This document shows, one piece after another, positions 40,598 through 49,435 of a DNA stretch of 64,000 bases. Below the pieces are notes generated by a model that worked only from the letters and a program-made list of their open reading frames with translations, made no database searches and was not told where the DNA came from. This DNA is from Tritrichomonas musculus (Eukaryota > Parabasalia > Tritrichomonadida > Tritrichomonadidae). Position 1 is the stretch's first letter, and each line of letters begins with the position of its first letter. The stretch covers positions 2,093,501-2,157,500 of the forward strand of contig JAPFFF010000005.1 in NCBI GenBank assembly GCA_039105265.1, given 5' to 3'. The position numbers and the translations under genes were made by a program.

Positions 40598-41338
40598 ATG
40601 GCTTCAATAAACGTGGAACAAATTAATGATGACTATGAATTCATTCAATACAATGCACACCTAAGAATCATACATTCAATTAAAGATGATATGTATCAAG
40701 CTCAAAGCATCATCATTGCCTGTAAATCCAACAAACAAGCATATCGATGGAAACAATTAGTCGAAACAAAAGAAATCATTGATGAATTATGCGAACAGCA
40801 AAATTGCTGTCCCGATGATTTGATACAAAATAGACCAAATATTGAACTACCACAACTTCAAGGAACATATATTCACAGACTTCTTGTTAATGATTTTGCG
40901 TGCTGGGCGAGTAGAAAATATGCAATCTATATCGCCAAACTTTTAGATTCCCAATTTGAACGTGAACGCAAACAACAACAGCAACAAATTGATGAACTCA
41001 AACCACGTGCAGTACCTGATAACAACAAAAATGATTACCGTTATTTGATTTTCAAAGAGGATATCAATAAAGAAGGTATTATAAGGCTCCATCTCGTTCG
41101 CCGCCACAAATCTACTTGGAGAAAGGTAGTTAATCATGATAATGAAACCGAACGATTTTATTTCAAAGATGACCTTCCTATATCAATGACTCCCAACCTT
41201 AATATCAAAAAAATTATTAAATCCTCGTTTGGTACAGATGATTACAAAATCGTAAATTCAGGTAATTGTGTTGATATCAGGATAGAGCATTTACCTAAGC
41301 TTCACGATTTGATTGAACAATACTTTAAAAATATCTAA
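40598..41338 (+). CDS. KilA-N domain protein (246 aa), Polinton B
   Basis: A KilA-N/MSV199-type domain covers residues about 25-120: KSNKQAYRWKQLVETKEIID leading to LQGTYIHRLLVNDFACWASR and KYAIYIAKLL, the signature GTY.H......A.W.S..YA pattern. A coiled coil (FERERKQQQQQIDELK) separates it from a C-terminal block (YRYLIFKEDINKEG...HLVRRHKSTWRKV) like those that follow KilA-N in large DNA viruses. KilA-N proteins bind DNA and are typical of NCLDVs, phages and some transposons. I see no counterpart in A or C. It sits between MCP and the 110-residue gene, in the same style of spacing as its neighbours. Confidence 0.75.
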   Translation: MASINVEQINDDYEFIQYNAHLRIIHSIKDDMYQAQSIIIACKSNKQAYRWKQLVETKEIIDELCEQQNCCPDDLIQNRPNIELPQLQGTYIHRLLVNDFACWASRKYAIYIAKLLDSQFERERKQQQQQIDELKPRAVPDNNKNDYRYLIFKEDINKEGIIRLHLVRRHKSTWRKVVNHDNETERFYFKDDLPISMTPNLNIKKIIKSSFGTDDYKIVNSGNCVDIRIEHLPKLHDLIEQYFKNI

Positions 41339-41430
41339 ACTAACAAATATTTTTTTGCACTCAATACTTGCACATGCTCAGTAAAGAGCCATAAATGACT
41401 TAATATTTGCACATCCTCAATGCTGAATCC

Positions 41431-41763
41431 TCAGTACTCTAACTTCAAGAAAACAGTGAAATTGTCAGGCTTTATTTCGTTTCCTTCAGCGTCAGTGAAC
41501 CATATCCTAAACTCTCTTTTTGTCCCGACAAATTCGTATTTCCTATTATCGTCCGGAGGAGTCAAATTAGCATACCAGACAAGAGAATCTTCGTACTCAT
41601 CTCTTTGAATAAATGAAGCGTGCATTTCTGTTTCTCCGTCCAGATATCCATTACAGGTGGCTCGACAAAATTGGAAGGAAATATATCGTTTATTCAATGA
41701 ATTTGTGAATTCTGAGGGCAAAATATTGTTGTATTTCTTGGTAATGAAGTATGTCTTGGGCAT
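41431..41763 (-). CDS. Polinton conserved 110-aa protein, element B
   Basis: It aligns end to end with the 110-residue protein of element C (53944-54276): both start MPK.YF, share NKRYISFQF / NKKYIVVQY, a central H.......YEDSL block, and end in the F.IWFTD..GNEIKPD.F sequence. Beta-rich and compact. The conserved ending resembles the last strands of jelly-roll capsid proteins, so a small capsid or fibre-base component is a fair guess. It is divergent from the fibre gene with a 14-base spacer. Confidence 0.7.
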   Translation of the reverse strand: MPKTYFITKKYNNILPSEFTNSLNKRYISFQFCRATCNGYLDGETEMHASFIQRDEYEDSLVWYANLTPPDDNRKYEFVGTKREFRIWFTDAEGNEIKPDNFTVFLKLEY

Positions 41764-41777
41764 TTATTTATTATAAA
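41764..41777. promoter_or_regulatory. 14-base divergent spacer in front of fibre gene, element B
   Basis: TTATTTATTATAAA separates the ATG of the 110-residue gene from the fibre ATG at 41778. It is the counterpart of 622-636 and 57912-57929. Confidence 0.45.
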
Positions 41778-44700
41778 ATGACCGCAATACTGACTAAACA
41801 GAACGCTTTAGACGGTGCATTTATGGGTGGTTCAAAGAATCCTTCCTCAATAAATTGTGATGAAATAAACGCAAAAACAGCTGATATCGAACAAGATTTG
41901 ACCGTTGGAGGAGATATAAATTTGGGAGGAATCTCTCTGAAATCTCAATTAATCAATCATGAAGAACGAATAACTTCTTTGGAAATGTCCCCTGGCTCAG
42001 TTAATGAATTATCATATGAAGATGGTCTTGACGCCTATTCCCTTGACTTAAACTCCTTGTCGAAAGCAGAAAATGACGAATACAATATATTGGAAATTAA
42101 AATTGATATACCGTCTGACTATTCAGGAAATGTTTTTACAATAAACTGTTCAACGTCTGGTGAAGCAAAAATAGACGCAAAAAACGGCAAATTTACGAAT
42201 CCCAAAATTGACTCAAATAACGCAATTTCCTATATTGAAAACGAATTATCTGCCAGAATTTATATGAGTAAGGAATCTCTTGACAATCCTTTTGACCTCT
42301 TTACTTCTGGTTTTATGAAAATAAACTTTACAGGAAAGGTGAAGCAATATATTTCAAACAAAGAATCTGGACTCATAAATATCAAATGTAATAATGTCGA
42401 TGCAGAAAATTGTCTCAAACTTTATACTTCTCCTTTACCGAATTTCTATGAGATGAAGTCTTATGGCTGCACAGAAAATGAACAGTATTATTATGCTGAT
42501 TGGGGCTATATTCCCGGAACCGAAGAATTTGACAAGCTCTTAGATGGACAAACTTTTGAGTTCCATGATGAGGTATTTGGCACAGATTTCAAACTCACAA
42601 AGCAAAATAATGAATGGGTCGGCAATAATTTGTCATACAATATTCCTGGCTCCAAATCAATCAAAGGAGAAACTGAGTTCTTCAAGCATACATATCAAGG
42701 AATTTTCATTGAGCAAAACGACACAAATAGATACGTCCTAAGGAATTGGATACATAATTATACCGACAAAAATCCTTTTGAAGTCATTGTTGAGAAAGGA
42801 CTTTGTACATTTAACGATTGCGAAGTGGCAAAATACGAAGATAAAGACGGATATTGGAGTGTTCTACTGAAATGTACCAAGAAAGAGTCATGCAATTTTT
42901 CGGCAAGTCTAAATATAAACGGAATAGAATATACCTCTGAATTTGGGTATTCTCATAGTAGTTATGAGTCAGAATCGTGCTATAAAGTTGTTTCAGAAAA
43001 TTGTTATAAATATATTCCTTTCCACTACAATAGCCGAATAGATATTGGGAATCCTCCTTATGGACTGATACTTTATATGCCCTCTGACAAAGAAGTAATT
43101 TTTCCGATACCAGATGTTTCATATAAAGAAGGAGGAAATACTTTTGAGTTTCTAGCAGGATGTGGGTATTATTCTGTCGTACCAAGACCTGAAGCATGCA
43201 GTACTTTATACACAAACTGTAATATACAGACATCTGGCGTCGTTATTGGGGAAAATATTGAGTCTCATCTTTTTGTTCTAAATTCTTTGGGAAATACAGT
43301 AGATATAGCAAATAATAGAATATCTGAGCTGCAAAATCTTTATTCAAACCTCCAAAAACAACTAAACGATATGAAAAACAAGACAAATTGGTTTAATTAT
43401 ATCAAAGATGTTGTGTGTATAGCTGGTGCCACAGTAAATTTTGTGGGCGGTCCAAAGGCGCTTTTATCGTTGGCGGCAAAGGGAATATCAAAGGTAAAAA
43501 GCTTTTGTTTTGCTGGTGAAGAGGTTTCGGAAGGAGCGGAGGCGATAGTTCGGGACGTTGATGTTCTTGCTGCTCCAAGAGAGATTCGAACCGCGCTGGA
43601 ATTTATTGAAGAAATAGAGGCGTTTGACAAGAAATGTTTCCGATATCTTTGCTATGGAGTTGATGACAATGAGGAGATTAAAATAGACGGAGAGTATGAA
43701 GATTTTCGAATAAATGTTCCGTATTTAGATGTATATGCAGAAAATTGTCCTTCAGCTGCTTGGATTATGTCGATGACAAGAGAACAGAAACCGATTTTGT
43801 TGGGCGAAGAACTGACTAATAAACAATTGATTACAGCAAAGGCAGTCAAAAAATTGATAGATAATCATATGAAACAGCTCAAAACAGTCGATTTGTCGGG
43901 ATATATTTCAAAGGAAGAAGCGGATGGAAAATATGTGTTAAAAACAGATATATTATCAACTGAGAAAATAAGTCAAGAATTATCAATCGCTACAAAATTC
44001 GTAAATGGAACAACAAATGATGAGGATAAAAGAACTTATATAACAAATTTGGATAGAGATTTATGCAACATATTAAAGAAATCATCACTTTTTGTGAAAG
44101 GCTCTTGTAATAACGAAGATATTTCAGGAGAATATTTGTATGATAGTGAAGACGCGGAATATTATCATTACAAGAAAGGCGAAAATACTTTTTCTATATA
44201 CTTTTTCTATTACGGTGGAACATTCAGATATAATGGAAATTATGTTGTGGACCTAGAGTCTGTAAGTTATTCATATGAACCTGAAGTTTATGACGAATAT
44301 TGTATTCCAAATATAAATTTCGTAAAAAATAATTTTGCTCAGAAAACAGATTTGACCCGTGCTATTGACCAAGTAAAAAGTGAGATTCCTGAAATTATTG
44401 AGGGACAAACAACAATTCAATTCAAAATTGAAAATAATACAATTCCTGATTTGGATTACGACAAATATCATGAAATGATTGAGCAATATGGACTGGATAT
44501 TGTTTCATCAAACAATTTTTATACGGCTCATTATGTTCATGTAGATTATTCATACAATGACGATGATGATGATCAACCCTCTCAGATAATGCGTATGGAA
44601 GGAAGTAGTTCTGGTATTTGGATTCTGTATCACAGCCATGAATTAATCAATCCAGGAACTGGTGAAACACCGGAAATTTTATCATGTTCAATAACCAAAA

Positions 44701-45590
44701 ATATCGAACCAACAGACAAAAACACTTATTCGGCAAGATATGTGTCGAACAATTTTGCTTTGACAACAGATATTCCTGAACCTGTCGATTTGTCAAACTA
44801 TGAAACAAAAACAACAGCAGAAAGAAAATACGCATTAAAAACAGAAATTCCAGAACCTGTCGATTTGACTAAATATGTAGCAAAAAATGATGATGGTTCA
44901 TTATCGGTTAATAGTACCGAAAGTAATATTGCAAGTTTCTTTAGTTCTATTGATGCTAATACTCTTGCTTTAATTACTTTTGGATATGATAGTAAATATA
45001 ATTCTGTCTTTATGTATAGGTCTTCAAAAGCTGCTGATACTGGCGAAGTATTTATATATGTTGATGGTCATAGATTTCAGTCATTTCACATGTTTGGTTC
45101 TGCAAGAAATACAACAATTGATTCAAATTTATATGTTTCTGGCAAAATATCATCAAACGGCTCAAATACAATTACTCATTATGCCCCGATAGAAGCGGGC
45201 GAAGAAATATCGGACTATAAGATTGGAAAACCAGTATTTTTATCAGGTCATGTGTACAGAAGAGACCAACAAAAAAATATGTTCGTCAGTTCGACAGCAG
45301 AAGACACCACAGACTGTATTTGCTCTGTAATCATAGACGGTTCATGGAAGGAATTTGTTGGTGTCATCGTAGAGGTAGATTCAGAAAACGGATGCGTCAA
45401 ATTCGCAACGCACGGAGACTATTTATTTTATGTCGATGACGCTAATTTGTATCAAATAGGAGATGTAATTCTATATGACGGAAGAATTTTGGACGAGGAT
45501 TATGCCATGACTTTAAAGATTCAACAAAGTATTGTGGGCAAAGTAAGTGCAAAAATAAACGAACATATATTGGCTATTTTCAAATCTTAA
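41778..45590 (+). CDS. Polinton B fibre-like protein (1270 aa)
   Basis: The ATG at 41778 (MTAILTKQNALDGAFMGGSK) is chosen. A short N-terminal strand-rich segment is followed by one copy of the ~320-residue domain also found twice in element A (nucleotides about 42400-43330), a hydrophobic/coiled segment, PEPVDLS.Y and YALKTEIPEPVDLTKY repeats, and a conserved C-terminal block beginning RNTTIDSNLYVSGKISSNGS, then DCICSVIIDGSWKEFVGVIV and FATHGDYLFYVDD, ending AIFKS. The same block ends the C fibre. The build (base domain, repeats, compact C-terminal head) is that of a trimeric virion fibre. The receptor is unknown. Confidence 0.7.
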   Translation: MTAILTKQNALDGAFMGGSKNPSSINCDEINAKTADIEQDLTVGGDINLGGISLKSQLINHEERITSLEMSPGSVNELSYEDGLDAYSLDLNSLSKAENDEYNILEIKIDIPSDYSGNVFTINCSTSGEAKIDAKNGKFTNPKIDSNNAISYIENELSARIYMSKESLDNPFDLFTSGFMKINFTGKVKQYISNKESGLINIKCNNVDAENCLKLYTSPLPNFYEMKSYGCTENEQYYYADWGYIPGTEEFDKLLDGQTFEFHDEVFGTDFKLTKQNNEWVGNNLSYNIPGSKSIKGETEFFKHTYQGIFIEQNDTNRYVLRNWIHNYTDKNPFEVIVEKGLCTFNDCEVAKYEDKDGYWSVLLKCTKKESCNFSASLNINGIEYTSEFGYSHSSYESESCYKVVSENCYKYIPFHYNSRIDIGNPPYGLILYMPSDKEVIFPIPDVSYKEGGNTFEFLAGCGYYSVVPRPEACSTLYTNCNIQTSGVVIGENIESHLFVLNSLGNTVDIANNRISELQNLYSNLQKQLNDMKNKTNWFNYIKDVVCIAGATVNFVGGPKALLSLAAKGISKVKSFCFAGEEVSEGAEAIVRDVDVLAAPREIRTALEFIEEIEAFDKKCFRYLCYGVDDNEEIKIDGEYEDFRINVPYLDVYAENCPSAAWIMSMTREQKPILLGEELTNKQLITAKAVKKLIDNHMKQLKTVDLSGYISKEEADGKYVLKTDILSTEKISQELSIATKFVNGTTNDEDKRTYITNLDRDLCNILKKSSLFVKGSCNNEDISGEYLYDSEDAEYYHYKKGENTFSIYFFYYGGTFRYNGNYVVDLESVSYSYEPEVYDEYCIPNINFVKNNFAQKTDLTRAIDQVKSEIPEIIEGQTTIQFKIENNTIPDLDYDKYHEMIEQYGLDIVSSNNFYTAHYVHVDYSYNDDDDDQPSQIMRMEGSSSGIWILYHSHELINPGTGETPEILSCSITKNIEPTDKNTYSARYVSNNFALTTDIPEPVDLSNYETKTTAERKYALKTEIPEPVDLTKYVAKNDDGSLSVNSTESNIASFFSSIDANTLALITFGYDSKYNSVFMYRSSKAADTGEVFIYVDGHRFQSFHMFGSARNTTIDSNLYVSGKISSNGSNTITHYAPIEAGEEISDYKIGKPVFLSGHVYRRDQQKNMFVSSTAEDTTDCICSVIIDGSWKEFVGVIVEVDSENGCVKFATHGDYLFYVDDANLYQIGDVILYDGRILDEDYAMTLKIQQSIVGKVSAKINEHILAIFKS

Positions 45591-45629
45591 ACACATATTT
45601 TGAGACTTATACCGGCAACTTTGTTGCAG

Positions 45630-46136
45630 TCATACCGCTATTTTGAGCGATATGCCATACTTGATGAACTGTGAGTAAATGTCATTGTAGGCATATTTCA
45701 TGTCTTCTGTCTTGTTGTTTTTCGTTATGAGAATTTTCGAAATATATATCAATTTATCGGAGGAACAACAGGAATTACAGGCAATATCTTCGTCCAATAC
45801 TAATTCGACTTTATCTGCGTCGGTCAAGAGTTTAATCATATTCATGAGAGATGTGGTATTACAAACGAGATAAGCATTCACTTTTAGTGGATTGTCCTCA
45901 TAGACAGAAACAAGCATTTCAAGGAATTTATTTTTTTGTTCGAGGGAGTCAAGCTGATTGTAGTTCTTTAAATCAGACAGCGAATTGCTTCGAGAGACTG
46001 TTTTTGCGGTGTTAAGTTGAGGGACATTAGGGTAGGTAATCTGTATATTGGTATTCTGTTCTTGCGAAATTGATGTATTGTTCTTGCTTTTTGCTTCTGA
46101 TGACAGTATACGAGCTTGTCGGAGAGTTCCAGACAT
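45630..46136 (-). CDS. Polinton conserved protein of unknown function (168 aa), element B
   Basis: It belongs to the same family as 7420-7947 and 48779-49393. The N-terminus SGTLRQARILSSEAKSKNN matches TLHKARILSSENDASV in C. The conserved helix NKFLEMLVSVYEDNPLKVNA and the ELVLDEDIACNSCCSSDKLI segment, with its cysteines, are shared. The gene is close to the fibre gene in A and B and to ATPase and MCP in C. Confidence 0.7.
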   Translation of the reverse strand: MSGTLRQARILSSEAKSKNNTSISQEQNTNIQITYPNVPQLNTAKTVSRSNSLSDLKNYNQLDSLEQKNKFLEMLVSVYEDNPLKVNAYLVCNTTSLMNMIKLLTDADKVELVLDEDIACNSCCSSDKLIYISKILITKNNKTEDMKYAYNDIYSQFIKYGISLKIAV

Positions 46137-46157
46137 TATTTGAATAACAAAAAATTT

Positions 46158-46397
46158 TCAGGAGTAAAGATTGCCAACAGCTCTGTTCAACAGATTTCTT
46201 ACCTTCATATCTCTGTCATATTTTCGTTGAATCTTCTCTCTTTTTGCTATTTTTTTAGGGTCCGTGGGAGGTGTTTGGCTCAATATCCTTCGATAATATT
46301 GGAGACGAGATTTCAGTTGTTTCAGAGTAGGTGTGGCGAAAGTTTTTCTACCGTGCCAGTTTTTGAGAGGGAGGAGAGTGGGCTGTTCTTGTGACAT
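46158..46397 (-). CDS. Small basic Polinton B protein (79 aa)
   Basis: The protein is Lys/Arg-rich and helical (KQLKSRLQYYRRILSQTPPT, KKIAKREKIQRKYDRDMKVR), with no membrane segment. It is divergent from the 46415 gene with a 17-base spacer. It may be a nucleic-acid-binding virion protein; no homologue was recognised in A or C. Confidence 0.5.
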   Translation of the reverse strand: MSQEQPTLLPLKNWHGRKTFATPTLKQLKSRLQYYRRILSQTPPTDPKKIAKREKIQRKYDRDMKVRNLLNRAVGNLYS

Positions 46398-46414
46398 TTT
46401 CTACCAAATAAAAA

Positions 46415-46747
46415 ATGAATACAAGTAAATTGCTTTACAATAACTCGGATGAAATAATAAATCATATCATATCGGAAACAAACTTGCCGATAGACGATTT
46501 GTTGAGAGGTAATGATGGGGATGTCCTGAATACCAGCAATAAAATACGGATATTTTGTAGATGCCTTTCTGACCCTCAACAAAAAGTAAATTATAAAGCT
46601 GAGAGGATAATGGACTGGCTAGGAAATCAGAAAATAGACTCTTTGGACGACTTTTTGGACTATACAGACGATGATTCTTATTGCTTCAATCATGGGAGAA
46701 AATTTACTTATAACCATATTTTTACTCGAACAGACATTCAACACGTA
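46415..46747 (+). CDS. Polinton B gene interrupted by element C
   Basis: About 111 codons of an acidic-helical protein (MNTSKLLYNNSDEIINHIIS, SDPQQKVNYKAERIMDWLGN, FLDYTDDDSYCFNHGR) run up to the proposed end of element C. The function is unknown. Confidence 0.5.
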
Positions 46748-46785
46748 AGTAGTGATGAGTGTTCCGGATGACAACCAGATAGAAA

Positions 46786-47100
46786 TTCACTTATGACCGC
46801 CATTACTGCCCTAATTTAGAAGGCCATCTAACTATTTTTGAATTGACACTAACTGATACTCATAACTAGGAATAATTGATCAGCATCATGGGGTCACATT
46901 GATGTTCACTTATGACCACTTATGACCGCCATTACTGCCCTAATTTAGAAGGCCATCTAACTATTTTTGAATTGACACTAACTGTGATACTAACTGATAC
47001 TCATGACTAGGAATAAGTGGTCAGCATCATGGGACTATATAGATGTTCACTTATGACCGCCACTATTGCCCTAGTTTAGAAGGCCCCTAACTATTTTTGC
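46786..47100. repeat. Subterminal tandem repeat of element C (about 2.5 units of 120-140 bp)
   Basis: Units start TTCACTTATGACCGCC at 46786, about 46914 and 47046. Each carries ACTGCCCTAATTTAGAAGGC, CTAACTATTTTTG and ATCAGCATCATGGG-like segments. Copy 2 has a short internal repeat (CTAACTGTGATACTAACTG). No gene lies in 46772-47174. Confidence 0.85.
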
Positions 47101-47174
47101 ATTTATGCATTCGCATCGACCCCAAAAATAAACCTATTTTTAAATTTGAATATTGATTTTTTTATCACCACCAA

Positions 47175-47660
47175 ATGGAATCATCCACAACCCATTTCAA
47201 GGTCTACGAATACATCAACACATTGATATCCCTATCATCAAAGCCTGATGAATTCTCAAAATGTAATTTCGCAATATTATGTGACAAGTTCCCATTCAGT
47301 TTGAAGAAATCGCTTTACCTTGCGAGGGTCCTATATGTATCACTACAGACTAATACTGAAACCATTAGATTCTACCCAGATAAGCTCAAGGAGATGAACC
47401 TTGAGAACATATATTTGACATCCAACAGTAGACGTAAATTGAGTATCAACATGCATGAGTTCTTCGTAAATGGGAATACCGAAAAACATGAATTCAAGGA
47501 ATGCCCGTATTACAACTATTCGATTGAGAAAACCAATATAAACACCAAGGATCTCATTGGTAAATTACGTGAAAAATACAATATTGTGGAACCTGATGTA
47601 TTCATTGGTCAACATCAAGATTTGGTATTGGAAGCAGACCCTGATATTGATTTTGTCTAA
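47175..47660 (+). CDS. First gene of Polinton C, unknown (161 aa)
   Basis: The protein starts MESSTTHFKVYEYINTLISL, continues with a helical region containing CNFAILCDKFPFSLKKSLYL and LKEMNLENIYLTSNSRRKLS, and ends acidic (LEADPDIDFV). No membrane segment. TTGATTTTTTTATCACC precedes the ATG. Its end overlaps the convergent ATPase gene by four bases. The equivalent first gene of other elements is not clearly related. Confidence 0.55.
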   Translation: MESSTTHFKVYEYINTLISLSSKPDEFSKCNFAILCDKFPFSLKKSLYLARVLYVSLQTNTETIRFYPDKLKEMNLENIYLTSNSRRKLSINMHEFFVNGNTEKHEFKECPYYNYSIEKTNINTKDLIGKLREKYNIVEPDVFIGQHQDLVLEADPDIDFV

Positions 47661-48598
47661 ATCTTACTATATATAACTTGCATATCGTGTTCAACAGTGT
47701 TCACCAATATGAAATCATGTCCAGATAAGGTTCTATATTTTTGCCACAACTCTTCGAATTCACAAGGTATGCTCACCTGCTGATATATGTAATTGAGTTT
47801 CTGTCGCGAGAACCCATTGAATATGAAGAATGATGTACAATTATTTTTGTAATCAGTTGGCACACCTTTGAAGAACTGGATATTGATGTAAACGATTGAA
47901 TTCTTATGGCGCAACTGTGTAATATAGTTTGTGAAGTATGATGATTTCAACAGCTTACTCTTAATGAAATCCTCACAAAGGATTATCGTATTGAGTGGTA
48001 CATTGGGTTTCCCAAGTTTGTTGATATGAAGGAACTCAAACATTTGCTGCAACTTCTGTTCATCGACAATAATCTTCCCAACTGAGCTATATTTGTTATA
48101 CAACTCTTTCCATAAATCGAGTTCCTTCAAATACCGTTCAGCATTACTATCAGCGACAACCTCAATGGGCAAGTTGATGAGTTCACGTTGAGATTCAAAT
48201 GTGGAATCATTTATAATACCATTTTTGCTCACATAGACTATCATATGAAATGGGTTATTTTTGAGTCTACTCATTTGAATGATATCACGAATAACTGTGT
48301 GACTCTTACCTTTGCCTTGAGAAGCTACCAGTATGTTCAAAGTATTGTACCAAGCATATATTCCGTTAGCGATTGGTCTTATGGATGCATTCGTGATTTT
48401 ATCCCTATTTTTGGAATAGGCCTCACTCATAGCTTCATCAACATCAAACCTCTTGGAAACCGGTTGCTGCTTCTGGAACATAGAACGCAGTTCCTGCTCA
48501 AATGTGTCAAAATCTATTGGCTCTCCACTGGAACTGTCTGATAATTCGATAGATGTATAATCAAAAAGAGTTGGCTGCAGGCGTTTATAATACAACAT
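47657..48598 (-). CDS. Polinton C genome-packaging ATPase (313 aa)
   Basis: An N-terminal extension of about 65 residues precedes Walker A SQGKGKS (strand LNILVA before it), then Walker B LNTIILCEDF and a RHKNSIVYINIQFFKG sensor-like segment, homologous to HTNISYFLLIQGWKG in B. It is a FtsK/HerA A32-like packaging motor. The ATG at 48598 follows TTTATTTTTGATTAA, a clear instance of the element's upstream motif. Confidence 0.85.
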   Translation of the reverse strand: MLYYKRLQPTLFDYTSIELSDSSSGEPIDFDTFEQELRSMFQKQQPVSKRFDVDEAMSEAYSKNRDKITNASIRPIANGIYAWYNTLNILVASQGKGKSHTVIRDIIQMSRLKNNPFHMIVYVSKNGIINDSTFESQRELINLPIEVVADSNAERYLKELDLWKELYNKYSSVGKIIVDEQKLQQMFEFLHINKLGKPNVPLNTIILCEDFIKSKLLKSSYFTNYITQLRHKNSIVYINIQFFKGVPTDYKNNCTSFFIFNGFSRQKLNYIYQQVSIPCEFEELWQKYRTLSGHDFILVNTVEHDMQVIYSKI

Positions 48599-48618
48599 TT
48601 AATCAAAAATAAAGCTTT

Positions 48619-48768
48619 TCAGGCGTATAATGTGCGTCTCAGCTCATCGGTCAACTCAGGTGGTTCATCCTCTGCAGTAAACGATACCAATATTAGTAGT
48701 TCAATTATGTTGGTCGCTAGTATCAACCCTAATAATATATTCATGATGATCTCGCTTGCAAGTGACAT
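48619..48768 (-). CDS. 49-aa single-pass membrane peptide, Polinton C
   Basis: MSLASEIIMNILLGLILATN is followed by IIELLILVSF, one hydrophobic span of about 24 residues, and then a charged tail EDEPPELTDELRRTLYA. It lies between the ATPase and the conserved 204-residue gene, with 20-base and 10-base gaps, so it sits in a tight leftward series. Small membrane proteins occur in viruses of this lineage. No homologue was seen in A or B. Confidence 0.5.
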   Translation of the reverse strand: MSLASEIIMNILLGLILATNIIELLILVSFTAEDEPPELTDELRRTLYA

Positions 48769-48778
48769 TTATGAAAAT

Positions 48779-49393
48779 TTAAATACAAATTTTGAGTGAT
48801 ATCGAGTGTCTTATGAGCTCGGTCCATACATGGTTATATCCATATTTCAATTCATTGGATACCCCATTTTTGGATACCAATATCTTATCAATCTTCATGT
48901 ACTTCGAATTTGAAACACAGCCCGTACACCCACTGTCCTCATTTATAACCAACTCAACCTTGTCAGCCTTAGTGAGTATTTTAATGAGCTCCATCAATGT
49001 GTTGCTATGGCACACAAGATAGTTGTTCATCCTCAATGGATTCGTTTCATAGATACTCAGCAATATCTCGAGGAATTTATTTTTGGTATCCAAATCCTCA
49101 CCGTCAAGTTCTAATGAACGTTCTAGAGGAGGATTGTTTATTAGAGCAACTGATGGATATGGACCAGTTGTCGAGGCTGTAGTAAAATTTGCATCCTGGG
49201 TGCCAGTTTGAGGATAACCTTCAGTATATCCCATTTGAGGTTGCACTTGAGGTTGCATCTGTGGGACTTGAGGGTATGATACTGGTTGTACAGGTGGAGG
49301 TCTATTCGCAGCAATCTTAATATTCACATTCTGCTCCTGTTTAACACTAGCATCATTTTCACTTGATAGAATTCTAGCCTTATGGAGAGTCAT
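48779..49393 (-). CDS. Polinton conserved protein of unknown function (204 aa), element C
   Basis: The ATG at 49391-49393 (MTLHKARILSSENDASVKQE) aligns with the start of the B homologue. A Pro/Gln-rich linker (PPPVQPVSYPQVPQMQPQVQ) is longer than in A and B. The conserved half follows: KNKFLEILLSIYETNPLRMN and ELVINEDSGCTGCVSNSKYM. TATTTTTGTGC lies upstream. Present in all three elements, so part of a Polinton core in this host. The function is unknown. Confidence 0.7.
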   Translation of the reverse strand: MTLHKARILSSENDASVKQEQNVNIKIAANRPPPVQPVSYPQVPQMQPQVQPQMGYTEGYPQTGTQDANFTTASTTGPYPSVALINNPPLERSLELDGEDLDTKNKFLEILLSIYETNPLRMNNYLVCHSNTLMELIKILTKADKVELVINEDSGCTGCVSNSKYMKIDKILVSKNGVSNELKYGYNHVWTELIRHSISLKICI

Positions 49394-49435
49394 TTCCAAA
49401 GCACAAAAATATTTTTACCCCAATTGCTATATTTC

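Larger units (their letters stand above)
35240..46747. mobile_element. Polinton/Maverick element B (left portion, interrupted by element C)
   Basis: Gene set: a large DxNGD-motif protein, packaging ATPase, coiled-coil protein, pVI-like peptide, major capsid protein, KilA-N protein, 110-residue protein, fibre and conserved small genes. No left terminal repeat is recognisable; the element starts at the hAT junction. At 46747 its last gene meets the proposed end of element C. Any polymerase and integrase of B would lie beyond C, outside the window. The genes seen are otherwise open, so it is young or maintained. Confidence 0.8.

Noticed and set aside
46786-47100. CRISPR-like array
   Set aside because: Units are 120-140 bp tandem repeats without short repeats and unique spacers, and the setting is eukaryotic.
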